Assembly: GCF_013359905.1 (NCBI RefSeq)
Contig: NZ_JABMCC010000100.1
Span: forward strand, 124,001 to 188,000
Length of the DNA: 64,000 nucleotides
Direction: 5' to 3'
Origin: Paenibacillus taichungensis
Lineage (GTDB): Bacteria; Bacillota; Bacilli; Paenibacillales; Paenibacillaceae
The notes below the pieces were generated by a model that did no database searches, had not been told where the DNA came from, and saw only the letters and a list, made by a program, of their open reading frames with translations. Made by a program: the position numbers and the translations under genes. Positions 44,129 through 53,398 of this stretch are shown here, one piece after another; within the stretch, counting starts at the first letter, position 1, and each line of letters begins with the position of its first letter.

Positions 44129-45694
44129 ATGAGCACATCAGGCAAACGTTCAAAACAGCGGAAAGCATCGTCATCCGAAACCGTTGTTTTGCATGCAGCT
44201 CGAAGCCGGAGTGGTGGGAAGATTAGACGCCAAGGCTCAGGTAAACGGGCAGCCAAGAACGCAAAACTGTATAAGCAGGGCTACCATAGAGGCTACGATG
44301 AGGGCGTGCGACAGGGGGAAAGCTCATTCGGGCTGGTATTCGAAGGCGTAAGCATTGTTATTCCGACGTATAACCAGCGCGAATATGTCTTGCAATGTGT
44401 GTCCAGTATTGAAAAGCATACCCCGGCCCCCTTTGAAATTATTGTTGTGGATAACGCGTCAAAGGATGGCACGGCGGAAGCCATGCTTCGCAAAGGTGGC
44501 ATGGTAAGGGTCGCTGCGCTGGATAAGAATCGTGGTTTCGCTGGCGGTGTGAATCATGGACTGATGATGGCGAGGGGGCGACATATCGTCGTGCTGAACA
44601 ACGATATACTGGTCACCCCGGGCTGGCTGGAAAACATGATGACCTGTCTGGACAGTCATCCCGAGATGGGAGTTGTGGGTCCGGTTACGAATTACATTGG
44701 TGGAGATCAGCAGATTGAAGTCCCGTACAGGGAAGTGGAGGATATGTGGTCGTTTGCTGCTCGACATAATCGCCCGGATGCCACGAAACATCGAGAGACC
44801 GAAAGGCTGGTCGGATTTTGCTGGCTGTTCTCACGGGAATTGCTGGAGCGGGTAGGTTATCTTGATGAAGGTTACGCCGTGGGCAATTTTGAAGATGACG
44901 ACTGGATCATCCGAGTGAAGCTAGCGGGATACAGGCTGGGGGTGGCTGGGGATGCCTTCATACATCACTACGGAAGTGTAAGCATGAAGGCGCTGGGAGA
45001 GCAGGATTATGAAGTCGTGAATAAGGATAACGAACAGTTTTATACACAAAAATGGGGAGATCCTCATGCGCTGGTTGCCGATACTTCCCGGCTCTCGCTG
45101 TATGCCGAGGTGTCGACCAGTCAGCAGGAAAACAAAAACAAGACGACCCAGGGCAAGTTAGATTCCCCCGATCTGCGACAGCGCATTTCCACCAAGGGCA
45201 GCAGCGATGTAACACATAAGCTGAGACGCAGCACGGACTTTTACCCGGAGGGATGTTACATCTCTGATATCAAGGGCGATGTCTATCGACTGATGCGTGG
45301 ACAGCGACGCAAGCTGAACATCCCCGTTCCACGCGGCATTTCTCCCGTTCTGGTTGCGAAACCGGATCTGCTCGGGGCATCTGAAGGTGAGCCACTGATA
45401 TCTGCGGGTGAGGTACAAGGCTGGCCCCTGGAAAGAAGTCATGTTCACGCTCAACCCGTTCAGAGCAACCGCGATGCACTGGAGGAAGGTATGATTGTTG
45501 CCGCGACGAATGAGCGGGATATATGGTACCAGATTAGTGGCAGTAAACGCAGGAGGTTTGCAACCCCTTATGCTGCGGAACGGTGGGGAGTGCAGTCTGG
45601 GCATATCGTTCATGTATCTGCGAACCAATTGCGTACGATCGAAGAAGGCTGGCCCATTATTGCTCCTCCCCAGCTCTTGAACGAAGATTTGTAA
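44129..45694 (+). CDS. Family 2 glycosyltransferase with C-terminal repeat domain (GT-5)
   Basis: A 521-residue protein. A basic tail (KRSKQRKASSSE) and the motif YKQGYHRGYDEGVRQGE precede a GT-A domain (IVIPTYNQREYVLQC, VVDNASKDGT, LNNDILVTPGW, FEDDDWIIRVKLAGYRL). Residues from about 380 form two related 60-residue units (DVYRLMRGQRRKL... and DIWYQISGSKRRRF...), each ending with an Ile-rich Gly-X-Ile/Leu step, as in surface or sugar-binding repeat modules. The ATG follows ATGGAGG. It is paralogous in its core to GT-3. No membrane span or signal peptide. Confidence 0.85.
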   Translation: MSTSGKRSKQRKASSSETVVLHAARSRSGGKIRRQGSGKRAAKNAKLYKQGYHRGYDEGVRQGESSFGLVFEGVSIVIPTYNQREYVLQCVSSIEKHTPAPFEIIVVDNASKDGTAEAMLRKGGMVRVAALDKNRGFAGGVNHGLMMARGRHIVVLNNDILVTPGWLENMMTCLDSHPEMGVVGPVTNYIGGDQQIEVPYREVEDMWSFAARHNRPDATKHRETERLVGFCWLFSRELLERVGYLDEGYAVGNFEDDDWIIRVKLAGYRLGVAGDAFIHHYGSVSMKALGEQDYEVVNKDNEQFYTQKWGDPHALVADTSRLSLYAEVSTSQQENKNKTTQGKLDSPDLRQRISTKGSSDVTHKLRRSTDFYPEGCYISDIKGDVYRLMRGQRRKLNIPVPRGISPVLVAKPDLLGASEGEPLISAGEVQGWPLERSHVHAQPVQSNRDALEEGMIVAATNERDIWYQISGSKRRRFATPYAAERWGVQSGHIVHVSANQLRTIEEGWPIIAPPQLLNEDL

Positions 45695-45734
45695 TGACCG
45701 GGTTCGGCTGCCATGTATATCGGCACGACAGCAT

Positions 45735-45786
45735 GATGCGGAATATGATGTACAGCGTATCGTAACGCTACACATCTTTCCGCATC
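45735..45786. repeat. Long imperfect palindrome after the glycosyltransferase operon
   Basis: GATGCGGAA pairs with TTCCGCATC, GATGT with ACATC, and AGCGT with ACGCT around a small loop, in one 52-bp stem. It has no T-run. It may act as an mRNA 3' stabiliser or a protein-binding palindrome. Confidence 0.6.
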
Positions 45787-45911
45787 CGAACTTTACATAT
45801 ATCACGAATCATGAGATGTAATGATTGAAAGATTAGCGATTTACTTTTACACTATGACCAATTCAATTTTCTAAAGCATATTTAAGTATACCGAGATAGG
45901 GGGAATACACG

Positions 45912-46843
45912 ATGAAAGACACCATGGTAGTACAAGCCCAAACTATTGCTGGTGAGTTTCTTCAGGAACAAGTGAGATCCTCATACCCGATTATCGGAAA
46001 AGGTTTTGTGAATCAGGTGTGCTTGGTTGAGACGGAACGTCATAAAGTCGTGGTCCGCATGAACAACAAGGTTAATTATCCTACCTTTATCAAAGAGAAA
46101 TGGTGTATTGAGCAGGCAGCCGCAACGGGTATCCCAGGGCCATCTACATTGTCCGTTGGGGTTAAGGATGAGTTGGCATATATGATTCAAACGTTTGTCG
46201 AGGGGGATAACGGATTGGATAGTAAAGTAGCCCCGACTGACATCTGGAGGAAGCTCGGTGAATATGCGAGACGTATACATTCCATTCAAGTGGCCGGTTT
46301 TGGCGAGGAGCTGATTGATCCCATTCTCCGCCTCATCCAGGATCAGATGGCAGCTGGAAAGGATATGTGCAGTATAACATCGATAGTTTGACAGAGCGTG
46401 ATCCGTTGCTTGAGTTGGGCGTAATCAAGAAGAGTGAATTGGGGATTGTACGACAATGGTTCGAGCAATTGCAAGATGAAAAGTTCCGATTCGGTTTATG
46501 TCATGGTGATATTTCATTAAAAAATACGATGGTTCATCCGACAGGTCAGTTGATACTGCTCGATTGGGGGAGTGCCGAAGTTACGGTTGTGCCCTATGGA
46601 GATGTCATCCATCTGATGCGGTGTCAGCTCCGTGATGAAGACCCTGATGCGGAACAATTGAAAGCGTTCTCGGAAGGATACGGAATGAGTGTGGAGGAAC
46701 TGGATCTGGCGAGGCATGTATTGCTGTTAAAAGCCTTTGATACCCTCCGATGGGCTATGGATAAACGGCCGGACCAGGTTAACGATTATGCCAGTTCTGC
46801 CAAACAGGTCTTTAACATGGTTAGTGATAGGTTCAGGAATTAG
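45912..46843 (+). pseudogene. Frameshifted aminoglycoside phosphotransferase-like kinase
   Basis: Two frames together encode one APH-fold kinase. The first (45912-46391) carries the N-terminal lobe (GKGFVNQVCLVETE, VVVRMNN) and then runs into MAAGKDMCSITSIV. The second, read from about 46345 to 46843 in another frame, gives SDGSWKGYVQYNIDSL, the catalytic loop HGDISLKNTM and LLDWGSAE. The shift lies between about 46300 and 46350. It could be a real mutation or a sequencing error. The kinase family phosphorylates small hydroxyl compounds; the substrate is unknown. Ribosome site AGGGGGA precedes the ATG. Confidence 0.8.
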
Positions 46844-47044
46844 AGAGCTCTTGAAGCGCTCTTTTCAAATTTTAAATTTAATCTTTCTATGTTCTTATAG
46901 GTTTATTCTATTGGAAGATCCATTGACGCTTGAAGAGGTGAGGAGTACATTTATAGCCATAATTCTTATTTAACAGATAGGAATTAATGGTCTGGGTGGT
47001 GATCCATCCCTGATCTGACAATGAAACAATCAGGAGGTATGCCG

Positions 47045-47320
47045 ATGTCTTCTACATCGAAAAAAGTAGTGCTCTGGAGCAAAACAGGCTGTCATTTCTG
47101 CGGGGAGGTTAAGGCATTCCTAACGGCCCGCAACCAGCCTTTTGAGAACATCGAAGTGCAAGGCAACGATGTGCTGAGGGACGTGCTTGAAGCCAAATAT
47201 GGCATTCGAAATGTACCAGTCATTGAGGTGGGTGGAGACGGCAAGTATGAAGCATTGCTGGAGCCTGATTTGGAGAAACTGGCGGAACTTCTCGCCCAGC
47301 CCGATGAAGCAGCAGTCTGA
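47045..47320 (+). CDS. Glutaredoxin-like protein, first gene of sulfur-salvage cluster
   Basis: A 91-residue thioredoxin-fold protein with redox motif CHFC and a cis-proline loop in NVPVIEV. It is of glutaredoxin length and resembles YtnI/CmoI in the B. subtilis cysteine-derivative salvage operon. It probably supplies electrons to, or reduces mixed disulfides in, the following monooxygenase pathway. An AGGAGG lies seven bases before the ATG used here; two more ATGs lie just upstream. Confidence 0.82.
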   Translation: MSSTSKKVVLWSKTGCHFCGEVKAFLTARNQPFENIEVQGNDVLRDVLEAKYGIRNVPVIEVGGDGKYEALLEPDLEKLAELLAQPDEAAV

Positions 47321-47628
47321 CCGGACGTGGCGGATCTCTTGATAAAGCAGTTTCCGGCTGCTAAAGGCTGTCATATCAGTGTGCAGCAGTCGGAGACTTT
47401 TATAAGCTCTAATCCATCCTCTTATTTAGATATCCAATCCTTATATAGAAAAGTTCTATAAGCAACGCTGTTGACCGATGTGCGGGGCAGTGATAAGATT
47501 TGTGAAATTAAAGCTGACCAAACTCATAGGAATAGTTAACTTTTGAATTTTCTTCTTTCGTTATCCGTATCAGATCGGACTTTAGAAATTTTTTGATATA
47601 TCCTAATCCAAGGAAGGCGGAATGTAAT
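47321..47628. other. Intergenic region with inverted repeat ahead of the monooxygenase
   Basis: No gene is seen in 308 bp. TTATATAGAA-AAG-TTCTATAAG (47441-47462) is a near-perfect dyad of the T-N11-A form typical of LysR operators. It lies about 170 bp upstream of the monooxygenase start. Confidence 0.4.
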
Positions 47629-48969
47629 ATGACGGCTCAGCGCAGTTTGAAATTTGGAGCGATTGTCCACGGTGTCGGAGGCAGCATGACGACTTGGAGA
47701 CATCCGGAGATTCAATCGGATGCCAGTGTGAATTTTGAATTTTACAAACGCCAGACGTTGAAGGCAGAAGAAGGCAAATTCGATCTCGTTTTTATCGCTG
47801 ACGGTCTTTATATTACCGAGAAATCCATACCTCACTTCTTGAATCGATTTGAGCCAATCAGCTTGTTGTCCGCCCTGGCCGCCATTACGTCACGGATTGG
47901 TCTGGTTGGAACACTTTCCACCTCCTATAGTGATCCATTCACAGTTGCCAGACAGTTCGGTTCCCTTGATCTGATTAGTAACGGCCGCGCTGGCTGGAAT
48001 GTGGTTACATCCCCGCTTGAAGGTTCAGCCAAAAACTACAGTAAAAGCAACCATCCTACCCACCCGGAACGTTACCGGATTGCAACCGAATATTTGCAGG
48101 TGACCAAGGGCTTGTGGGATTCGTGGGAAGATGATGCCTTTGTAAGAGACAAAGAAAGCGGCGTTTTCTTCGATCCATCCAAGCTGCACACACTCAATCA
48201 TGAAGGAGAGTTCTTCTCCGTACAGGGCCCACTTAACATTGCACGTTCAAAGCAGGGGCAGCCGGTTATTTTCCAGGCAGGTTCTTCAGAAGATGGCAAG
48301 ACCCTTGCTGCCAAAGAAGCGGATGCTGTTTTTACAGGACATGATTCAATTGAGGATGCACAGGCCTTCTACAAAGATGTCAAAACCCGCGCAACAACCT
48401 ACGGACGTTCCACACAGGATATCGTCATTTTGCCAGGGATCAATCCAATCATTGGACGGACAGAAGAAGAAGCAGAACAGAAATATCAGGAGATTGCCAG
48501 CCTGGTCACTATCGATAAAGCGCTGGACTACCTGGGACGTTTCTTCGAGCATCATGACTTCTCCCAATATCCGCTGGATGAACCATTCCCTGAATTGAAT
48601 GGCATTGGCAGCAACAGCTTCCGCAGTGGTACGGACAAAATCAAGCGGGATGCCAGAGAGCAAGGATTGACGCTGCGTGAAGTAGCCCTGCGGGCAGCTA
48701 CACCGAAGAGCAAATTCCTTGGCACACCGGAGCAGGTGGCTGACAAGATCCAGGAATGGTTCGAAGCCGAAGCGGCGGATGGATTCATTATTCATTCCGA
48801 ACTGCCAAGTGGATTGGCCGATTTCGTAGAACTGGTTGTTCCGATTCTGCAAGAGCGTGGTATCTATCGCACCGAATACGAGCATGACACATTGCGTGGC
48901 AATCTCGGTGTGCAAATTCCCGTGAATCGTTACACGGCTGCCCGGGAGCAAGTGGGAACCGAGGCTTAA
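47629..48969 (+). CDS. NtaA/SnaA/DszA-type FMNH2-dependent monooxygenase
   Basis: A 446-residue two-component luciferase-fold monooxygenase. It opens with [19 protein letters not shown] and has [27 protein letters not shown] and a long insertion typical of the NtaA/DszA group. Reduced FMN would be supplied by the reductase encoded 4 kb downstream. It is the size of B. subtilis CmoJ (YtnJ), which oxidises a sulfur centre of N-acyl S-alkylcysteines, and of YxeK. A SsuD/DszA-like role on another sulfur compound cannot be excluded. The start at MTAQRSLKF follows AAGGAAGGCGG. Confidence 0.86.
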   Translation: MTAQRSLKFGAIVHGVGGSMTTWRHPEIQSDASVNFEFYKRQTLKAEEGKFDLVFIADGLYITEKSIPHFLNRFEPISLLSALAAITSRIGLVGTLSTSYSDPFTVARQFGSLDLISNGRAGWNVVTSPLEGSAKNYSKSNHPTHPERYRIATEYLQVTKGLWDSWEDDAFVRDKESGVFFDPSKLHTLNHEGEFFSVQGPLNIARSKQGQPVIFQAGSSEDGKTLAAKEADAVFTGHDSIEDAQAFYKDVKTRATTYGRSTQDIVILPGINPIIGRTEEEAEQKYQEIASLVTIDKALDYLGRFFEHHDFSQYPLDEPFPELNGIGSNSFRSGTDKIKRDAREQGLTLREVALRAATPKSKFLGTPEQVADKIQEWFEAEAADGFIIHSELPSGLADFVELVVPILQERGIYRTEYEHDTLRGNLGVQIPVNRYTAAREQVGTEA

Positions 48970-49079
48970 GAAACTGGGAAGCCGAAATTCGGCACAGTCA
49001 AGGAATGAGGCGTCTGGATAAACTATTCAGATTGCATATGCGGAAAGTGCCGAATGATGCTGCAAAACCAAGTTAACGG

Positions 49080-49104
49080 ATAGGTTATGTAGATAAAAAC
49101 CTAT
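49080..49104. promoter_or_regulatory. Dyad upstream of the ABC binding-protein gene
   Basis: ATAGGTT and AACCTAT are separated by 11 bp (7-11-7). This is the pattern of a LysR-type operator, and the cluster encodes a LysR regulator. It lies 62 bp before the substrate-binding protein start. A second dyad, ATTCATT / AATGAAT, lies just downstream. Confidence 0.45.
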
Positions 49105-49166
49105 AATTCATTAAATCATTAATTCAATGAATCAATGACACCTGTATACACAGAGGGGGAAGCTAT

Positions 49167-50810
49167 ATGAACAGGTCTATCTCATGGATGAAATATATGG
49201 CAGTGGCGGCAGTATTGGTACTGGTATTATCCGGTTGCGGAGCGGCAGGTAACTCGAACAGTGCAGTTCAGGCTTCCGGTGGGGAGCAGGCGGCTGGGCA
49301 AGCAGAAGGTGGGAACCTGACCTACGCACTCGCCACCTCGCCGGATACGCTGGACCCGCATCGAAGTGGCCTTGCCGTAACCGTACGTGCGATTCGAACG
49401 ATCTATGACAATCTGGTGGTACAGCTGCCGGATGGCTCCATCAAACCTTGGCTCGCCAAGGAGTGGAGTGTATCGGAGGATGGCAAAAGTTATACGTTCA
49501 AACTGCGTGAAGATGTGAAGTTCCATGATGGCACACCATTTAACGCGGAAGCTGTGAAGTTCAATCTGGATCGGGTGATCGATCCGGCAACCAAAGCCGC
49601 CAATTCCCTTGCCCTGATTAGACCTTATAGCTCCTCGGAGGTTATTGATGAATACACCATTAAGGTGAATCTGGAACAGCCTTCACAAGCTTTTCTCGGT
49701 AACTTGAGTCAGGCCCTGCTGGGGATTGTATCTCCTACGGCCGCCAAAAAGTATGGCGATCAACTGGGTAAAAATCCGGTAGGGACCGGTCCGTATACCT
49801 TCGTGAAATGGGATGAAAATGCGGATATCGTTGTCGCCAAAAACAAGGATTACAACTGGGCTCCTGCAACCGTTGAAAATGAAGGTGCCCCTCATATTGA
49901 TACGATTACGTTCAAAATTGTACCGGAAGAAGCAACACGCATCGGCAGTGTACAGAGTAAGCAGGTGCTTGCTGCCGAGACCGTTCCGCCGCAAAATATT
50001 GCAGCCCTGAAGAACGATCCGAACCAGCAATTGTTGCAGGCCAATACCGTTGGTTTGCCATATACCCTCTTCTTCAATCTGCGCAAAGCGCCTTGGGATG
50101 ATGTGAAAGTCAGACAGGCGGTGCAATCTGCAGTTGATGTGGAATCCATCGTGAAGACACTGTATCTGGGCAACTACGAACGAGCGTGGTCTGCGCTGTC
50201 TCCGGGAATCCTCGGTTATAATGCTTCTCTGGAAGGAAGTATCAATCCGGATATTAACAAGGCCAATCAGCTGCTTGATGAGCAAGGTTGGATCAAGGGA
50301 GCAGATGGCATTCGTGAAAAAGATGGTAAGAAGCTGACTCTGCATTATGTGGATGGTTCGCCGAACCGGGAGAAACGTAACGACATTGCAGCGATTATTC
50401 AGCAGCAGCTCAAGCAGGTCGGCATAGCAGTTGAAGTTGAAATTACGAAGGACGTTGCTACGGTCATCTATCAGAACTGGGATTATGATCTCTATGGCAA
50501 CAGCCAGGTCAATTCTGATCCGAATGCGCTCTATGCCTTCTATCATACGAGTGCAGAAGGTGAACGTCCGACCTTATCCGGTTTATCTGATCCGAAGATC
50601 GATAAACTGCTCGAACAGGGAGCGGTAGAGACTGATCAGGATAAACGCGTGGATATCTATAATCAGATTCAACAATATCTGATCGAGCAGGCTGTAATTC
50701 TACCGATCTACGTGTTCCCTTATACGGTGGCTGCATCCAAGTCGGTGCAGGGTATCAAGTTTGATTCACTTGGGTATCCGTTGTTCAACGATGTTCGGAT
50801 TCAGCCATAA
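49167..50810 (+). CDS. Peptide-type ABC transporter substrate-binding lipoprotein
   Basis: A 547-residue family 5 binding protein. It has a lipoprotein signal (VLVLSGCGAAG, lipobox LSGC near residue 24), a family signature near NVYLLQ-type blocks (YTFKLREDVKFHDGTPFNAEA), and the C-terminal lobe (RVDIYNQIQQYLI). It captures peptides or conjugated amino acids outside the membrane and delivers them to the two permeases that follow. Its position between sulfur-salvage genes suggests an S-modified cysteine derivative or a glutathione-like peptide. The ATG follows AGAGGGGGA. Confidence 0.93.
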   Translation: MNRSISWMKYMAVAAVLVLVLSGCGAAGNSNSAVQASGGEQAAGQAEGGNLTYALATSPDTLDPHRSGLAVTVRAIRTIYDNLVVQLPDGSIKPWLAKEWSVSEDGKSYTFKLREDVKFHDGTPFNAEAVKFNLDRVIDPATKAANSLALIRPYSSSEVIDEYTIKVNLEQPSQAFLGNLSQALLGIVSPTAAKKYGDQLGKNPVGTGPYTFVKWDENADIVVAKNKDYNWAPATVENEGAPHIDTITFKIVPEEATRIGSVQSKQVLAAETVPPQNIAALKNDPNQQLLQANTVGLPYTLFFNLRKAPWDDVKVRQAVQSAVDVESIVKTLYLGNYERAWSALSPGILGYNASLEGSINPDINKANQLLDEQGWIKGADGIREKDGKKLTLHYVDGSPNREKRNDIAAIIQQQLKQVGIAVEVEITKDVATVIYQNWDYDLYGNSQVNSDPNALYAFYHTSAEGERPTLSGLSDPKIDKLLEQGAVETDQDKRVDIYNQIQQYLIEQAVILPIYVFPYTVAASKSVQGIKFDSLGYPLFNDVRIQP

Positions 50811-50852
50811 CACGAAACGTCAATTATGCAGACAGGAAGGAGACGACCCGGT

Positions 50853-51785
50853 ATGGTTCAAACGATACTGACAAGACTTGCTACATCGCTTCTGGTTATT
50901 TTGGGAGCTTCGGTGCTGGTGTACTGCATCATGTATCTGCTGCCGGGTGATCCGGTCCTGCTTATGCTGGACCCGTCATCGGCAACACCCGAGATGATTC
51001 AGAACCTACGGGTTCAGCTCGGTCTGGATCAGCCGTTTTATATCCAGTTTGCCAACTATTTCGGAGACATGCTGCGTGGGGATTTCGGCAAATCCATGAT
51101 TAATTCCGATCCGGTGCTGCCCAAAATTCTGGAACATTTCCCTGCCACACTGGCGCTGACCGCGCTCAGCTCAATCATAGCGATAACCATTGGCATTACG
51201 CTCGGCGTACTGTCTGCCATTCATCGTAATGGCGTGATTGATTTTATCGCCCGGCTTGTTGGATTGTTCGGCATCTCTATGCCGACCTTCTGGACCGGCA
51301 TTCTGTTGATCCTGTTGTTCTCGGTTCAGCTCGGCTGGTTCCCGGCGATGGGCTCCGACGGATTCAGTTCATTGGTGCTTCCTGCTGCAACACTGGGCCT
51401 CGTCGGTGCGGGTTTCATCGTACGTATGGTGCGTAACAGCATGCTGGAAGTGGTGAACGAACCGTTTATCGTGGCATTACGAGCAAAAGGTCTTTCACAG
51501 CGGACCATCATGTACGGTCATGCGCTGCGTAATGCACTGATTCCTGCGGTGACGGTCATCGGCATGTTGATTGGTGATTTGCTTGCAGGAACCGTCGTGG
51601 TGGAGACGGTCTTCTCCAGACAGGGTATCGGCAGAATTATCGCGGATGCATTGATGGCCAAAGACCTGCCTGTTGTGCAGGGCGTAGTCTTTTTCACAGC
51701 AATTATCTATGTCGTGTTGAATTTATTGGTGGATATCTCTTATGCGTACATTGATCCCAGAGTTAGGCGTGCAGTCCGAACGTGA
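50853..51785 (+). CDS. Peptide-type ABC transporter permease 1 (DppB-like)
   Basis: A 310-residue inner-membrane permease with six helices. It opens with the N-terminal helix (LATSLLVILGASVLVYCIM) and has the PGDPV motif after it, as in DppB/OppB. The EAA loop is VVNEPFIVALRAKGLS, where it docks to an ATPase. The start at MVQTILTRLA follows AAGGAG; the frame begins nine codons earlier. No ATP-binding subunit follows in the cluster. Confidence 0.92.
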   Translation: MVQTILTRLATSLLVILGASVLVYCIMYLLPGDPVLLMLDPSSATPEMIQNLRVQLGLDQPFYIQFANYFGDMLRGDFGKSMINSDPVLPKILEHFPATLALTALSSIIAITIGITLGVLSAIHRNGVIDFIARLVGLFGISMPTFWTGILLILLFSVQLGWFPAMGSDGFSSLVLPAATLGLVGAGFIVRMVRNSMLEVVNEPFIVALRAKGLSQRTIMYGHALRNALIPAVTVIGMLIGDLLAGTVVVETVFSRQGIGRIIADALMAKDLPVVQGVVFFTAIIYVVLNLLVDISYAYIDPRVRRAVRT

Positions 51786-51840
51786 GGACGGATGGAACAG
51801 TCTGAAACATCTGAACGCGTAGTGAGGAAGGAGGAGTCTT

Positions 51841-52758
51841 ATGAGCATGAAACCATTGGTGGGTGACGAAAAAGGTTGGACGGCCAGAACAGGGCGTTTA
51901 CGCCTCTGGAGTCGCCGTCCCCTGCGTCACCGCGTCTCATTCGCGGTATCCCGTTTATTCTTTTATGCAGCTTTGCTGGTTGTGGTGTTTACCGTCACTT
52001 GTGCAATCGTGCCGGGATGGATTGCTCCTTATGATCCAACTCAGATGATGACGGATGCCATCCTGCAGGCTCCCTCTGCTGCGCACCTGTTTGGGACCGA
52101 TTATTTTGGCAGGGATATCTTCAGTGTGGTTGTGCATGGCAGCAGGGATTCACTGCTGATTGGATTTGCCTCGGTACTGGTGGGTGGTCTTGTGGGCAGC
52201 GCCCTTGGCATTATTGCCGGCTATGCCGGAGGGGTTTTGGATACAATCACCATGCGAGCCGTCGATATTCTGATGGCTGTTCCAGGTGTGTTACTGGCAT
52301 TATCCGTCGCGGCAGCGTTGGGGCCTGGACTGCTTAACATTGCACTGGCTGTTGCGGTATCCTCCATTCCGGGGTATGCACGGGTAATGCGTGGGCAGGT
52401 CATGTCCGTTAAAGGTTTGCCTTTTATTACAGCTACACGTTCACTTGGGGGCTCCAATGCCCGTATTTTCTGGAAGCACGTACTGCCTCATTCGTTGTCA
52501 CCTTTGCTGGTTATGGCGACGCTGGGTGTGGGTACCTCCATTCTGACTGGCTCCGGGCTCAGCTTTCTCGGACTTGGCGTGTTGAAGGAAATTCCCGACT
52601 GGGGAGCGTTGCTCTCGCAAGGGAGAGGTTATCTGACGGTTGCCTGGTGGATCTGTACCTTCCCGGGACTGGCAATTACCATGTTTGTACTGGCGGTTAA
52701 TCTGATTGGAGACGATATCCGCGATCGGCTGGACCCCAAAGTAAATGGAGCGGCTTGA
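51841..52758 (+). CDS. Peptide-type ABC transporter permease 2 (DppC-like)
   Basis: A 305-residue permease with the DppC pattern: an N-terminal hydrophilic segment, a helix, then HLFGTDYFGRDIFS, six helices and an EAA loop (RSLGGSNARIFWKHVLPHSL). It pairs with the upstream permease. AAGGAGGAG lies before the ATG. Together with the binding protein this would make an importer for the sulfur compound, if the missing ATPases are supplied from elsewhere. Confidence 0.92.
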   Translation: MSMKPLVGDEKGWTARTGRLRLWSRRPLRHRVSFAVSRLFFYAALLVVVFTVTCAIVPGWIAPYDPTQMMTDAILQAPSAAHLFGTDYFGRDIFSVVVHGSRDSLLIGFASVLVGGLVGSALGIIAGYAGGVLDTITMRAVDILMAVPGVLLALSVAAALGPGLLNIALAVAVSSIPGYARVMRGQVMSVKGLPFITATRSLGGSNARIFWKHVLPHSLSPLLVMATLGVGTSILTGSGLSFLGLGVLKEIPDWGALLSQGRGYLTVAWWICTFPGLAITMFVLAVNLIGDDIRDRLDPKVNGAA

Positions 52759-52779
52759 CCGCTATTCCAAGGAGGAATC

Positions 52780-53331
52780 ATGATGTCACATGTCGTTATT
52801 ATTGCCGGATCGCCTTCCAAACGTTCGCGTCTGACAGGCCTTACGGATTACAGCAGCAATAAATTAAGAGAGGCAGGCATTACCGTTGAGGTGATTCATG
52901 TAGCCGACCTGCCAGCGGAAGATCTGGTGCAGGCCAAGTTCGATAGCTCATTCATTCGGGATGCGCTCGCTGTTGTTGAAGCCGCGGATGCAGTCATCGT
53001 GGCAACACCGGTATACAAAGCGTCGTACTCTGGCGTGCTGAAGCTGTTCCTGGATCTGATTCCACAGGAAGGACTGCGGGGCAAGCTGGCTCTTCCATTA
53101 GTCATCGGCGGCTCGATTGCCCATCTGCTCGCCATCGATTATGCATTGAAGCCTGTTCTGGCAGCACTTGGCGGAAGACATATTCTCGGCGGAGTGTATG
53201 CAGTTGATCAGGGAATTGATCGACTTGATGACGGAAAATATGTGCTTTCGGCGGACATCACTACAAGATTGGATCGTTCCCTGGAAGAATTGATATTGAC
53301 TCTGGAAAAGAATGGTATTACGATATCATAA
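52780..53331 (+). CDS. NADPH-dependent FMN reductase (SsuE-like)
   Basis: A 183-residue flavodoxin-fold reductase with GSPSKRSRLTG (FMN phosphate loop) and ATPVYKASYSGVLKLFLDLI near residue 80. It supplies FMNH2 to the luciferase-type monooxygenases encoded in the cluster. Two ATGs (52780 and 52783) follow AAGGAGG, and either could be used. It follows permease 2 by 21 bp. Confidence 0.9.
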   Translation: MMSHVVIIAGSPSKRSRLTGLTDYSSNKLREAGITVEVIHVADLPAEDLVQAKFDSSFIRDALAVVEAADAVIVATPVYKASYSGVLKLFLDLIPQEGLRGKLALPLVIGGSIAHLLAIDYALKPVLAALGGRHILGGVYAVDQGIDRLDDGKYVLSADITTRLDRSLEELILTLEKNGITIS

Positions 53332-53398
53332 AACCAAGTAAATTCATTGGATAAATAGATATAGATAACGTCTGCGGACGTGGATTCGGGGGGCGCTT

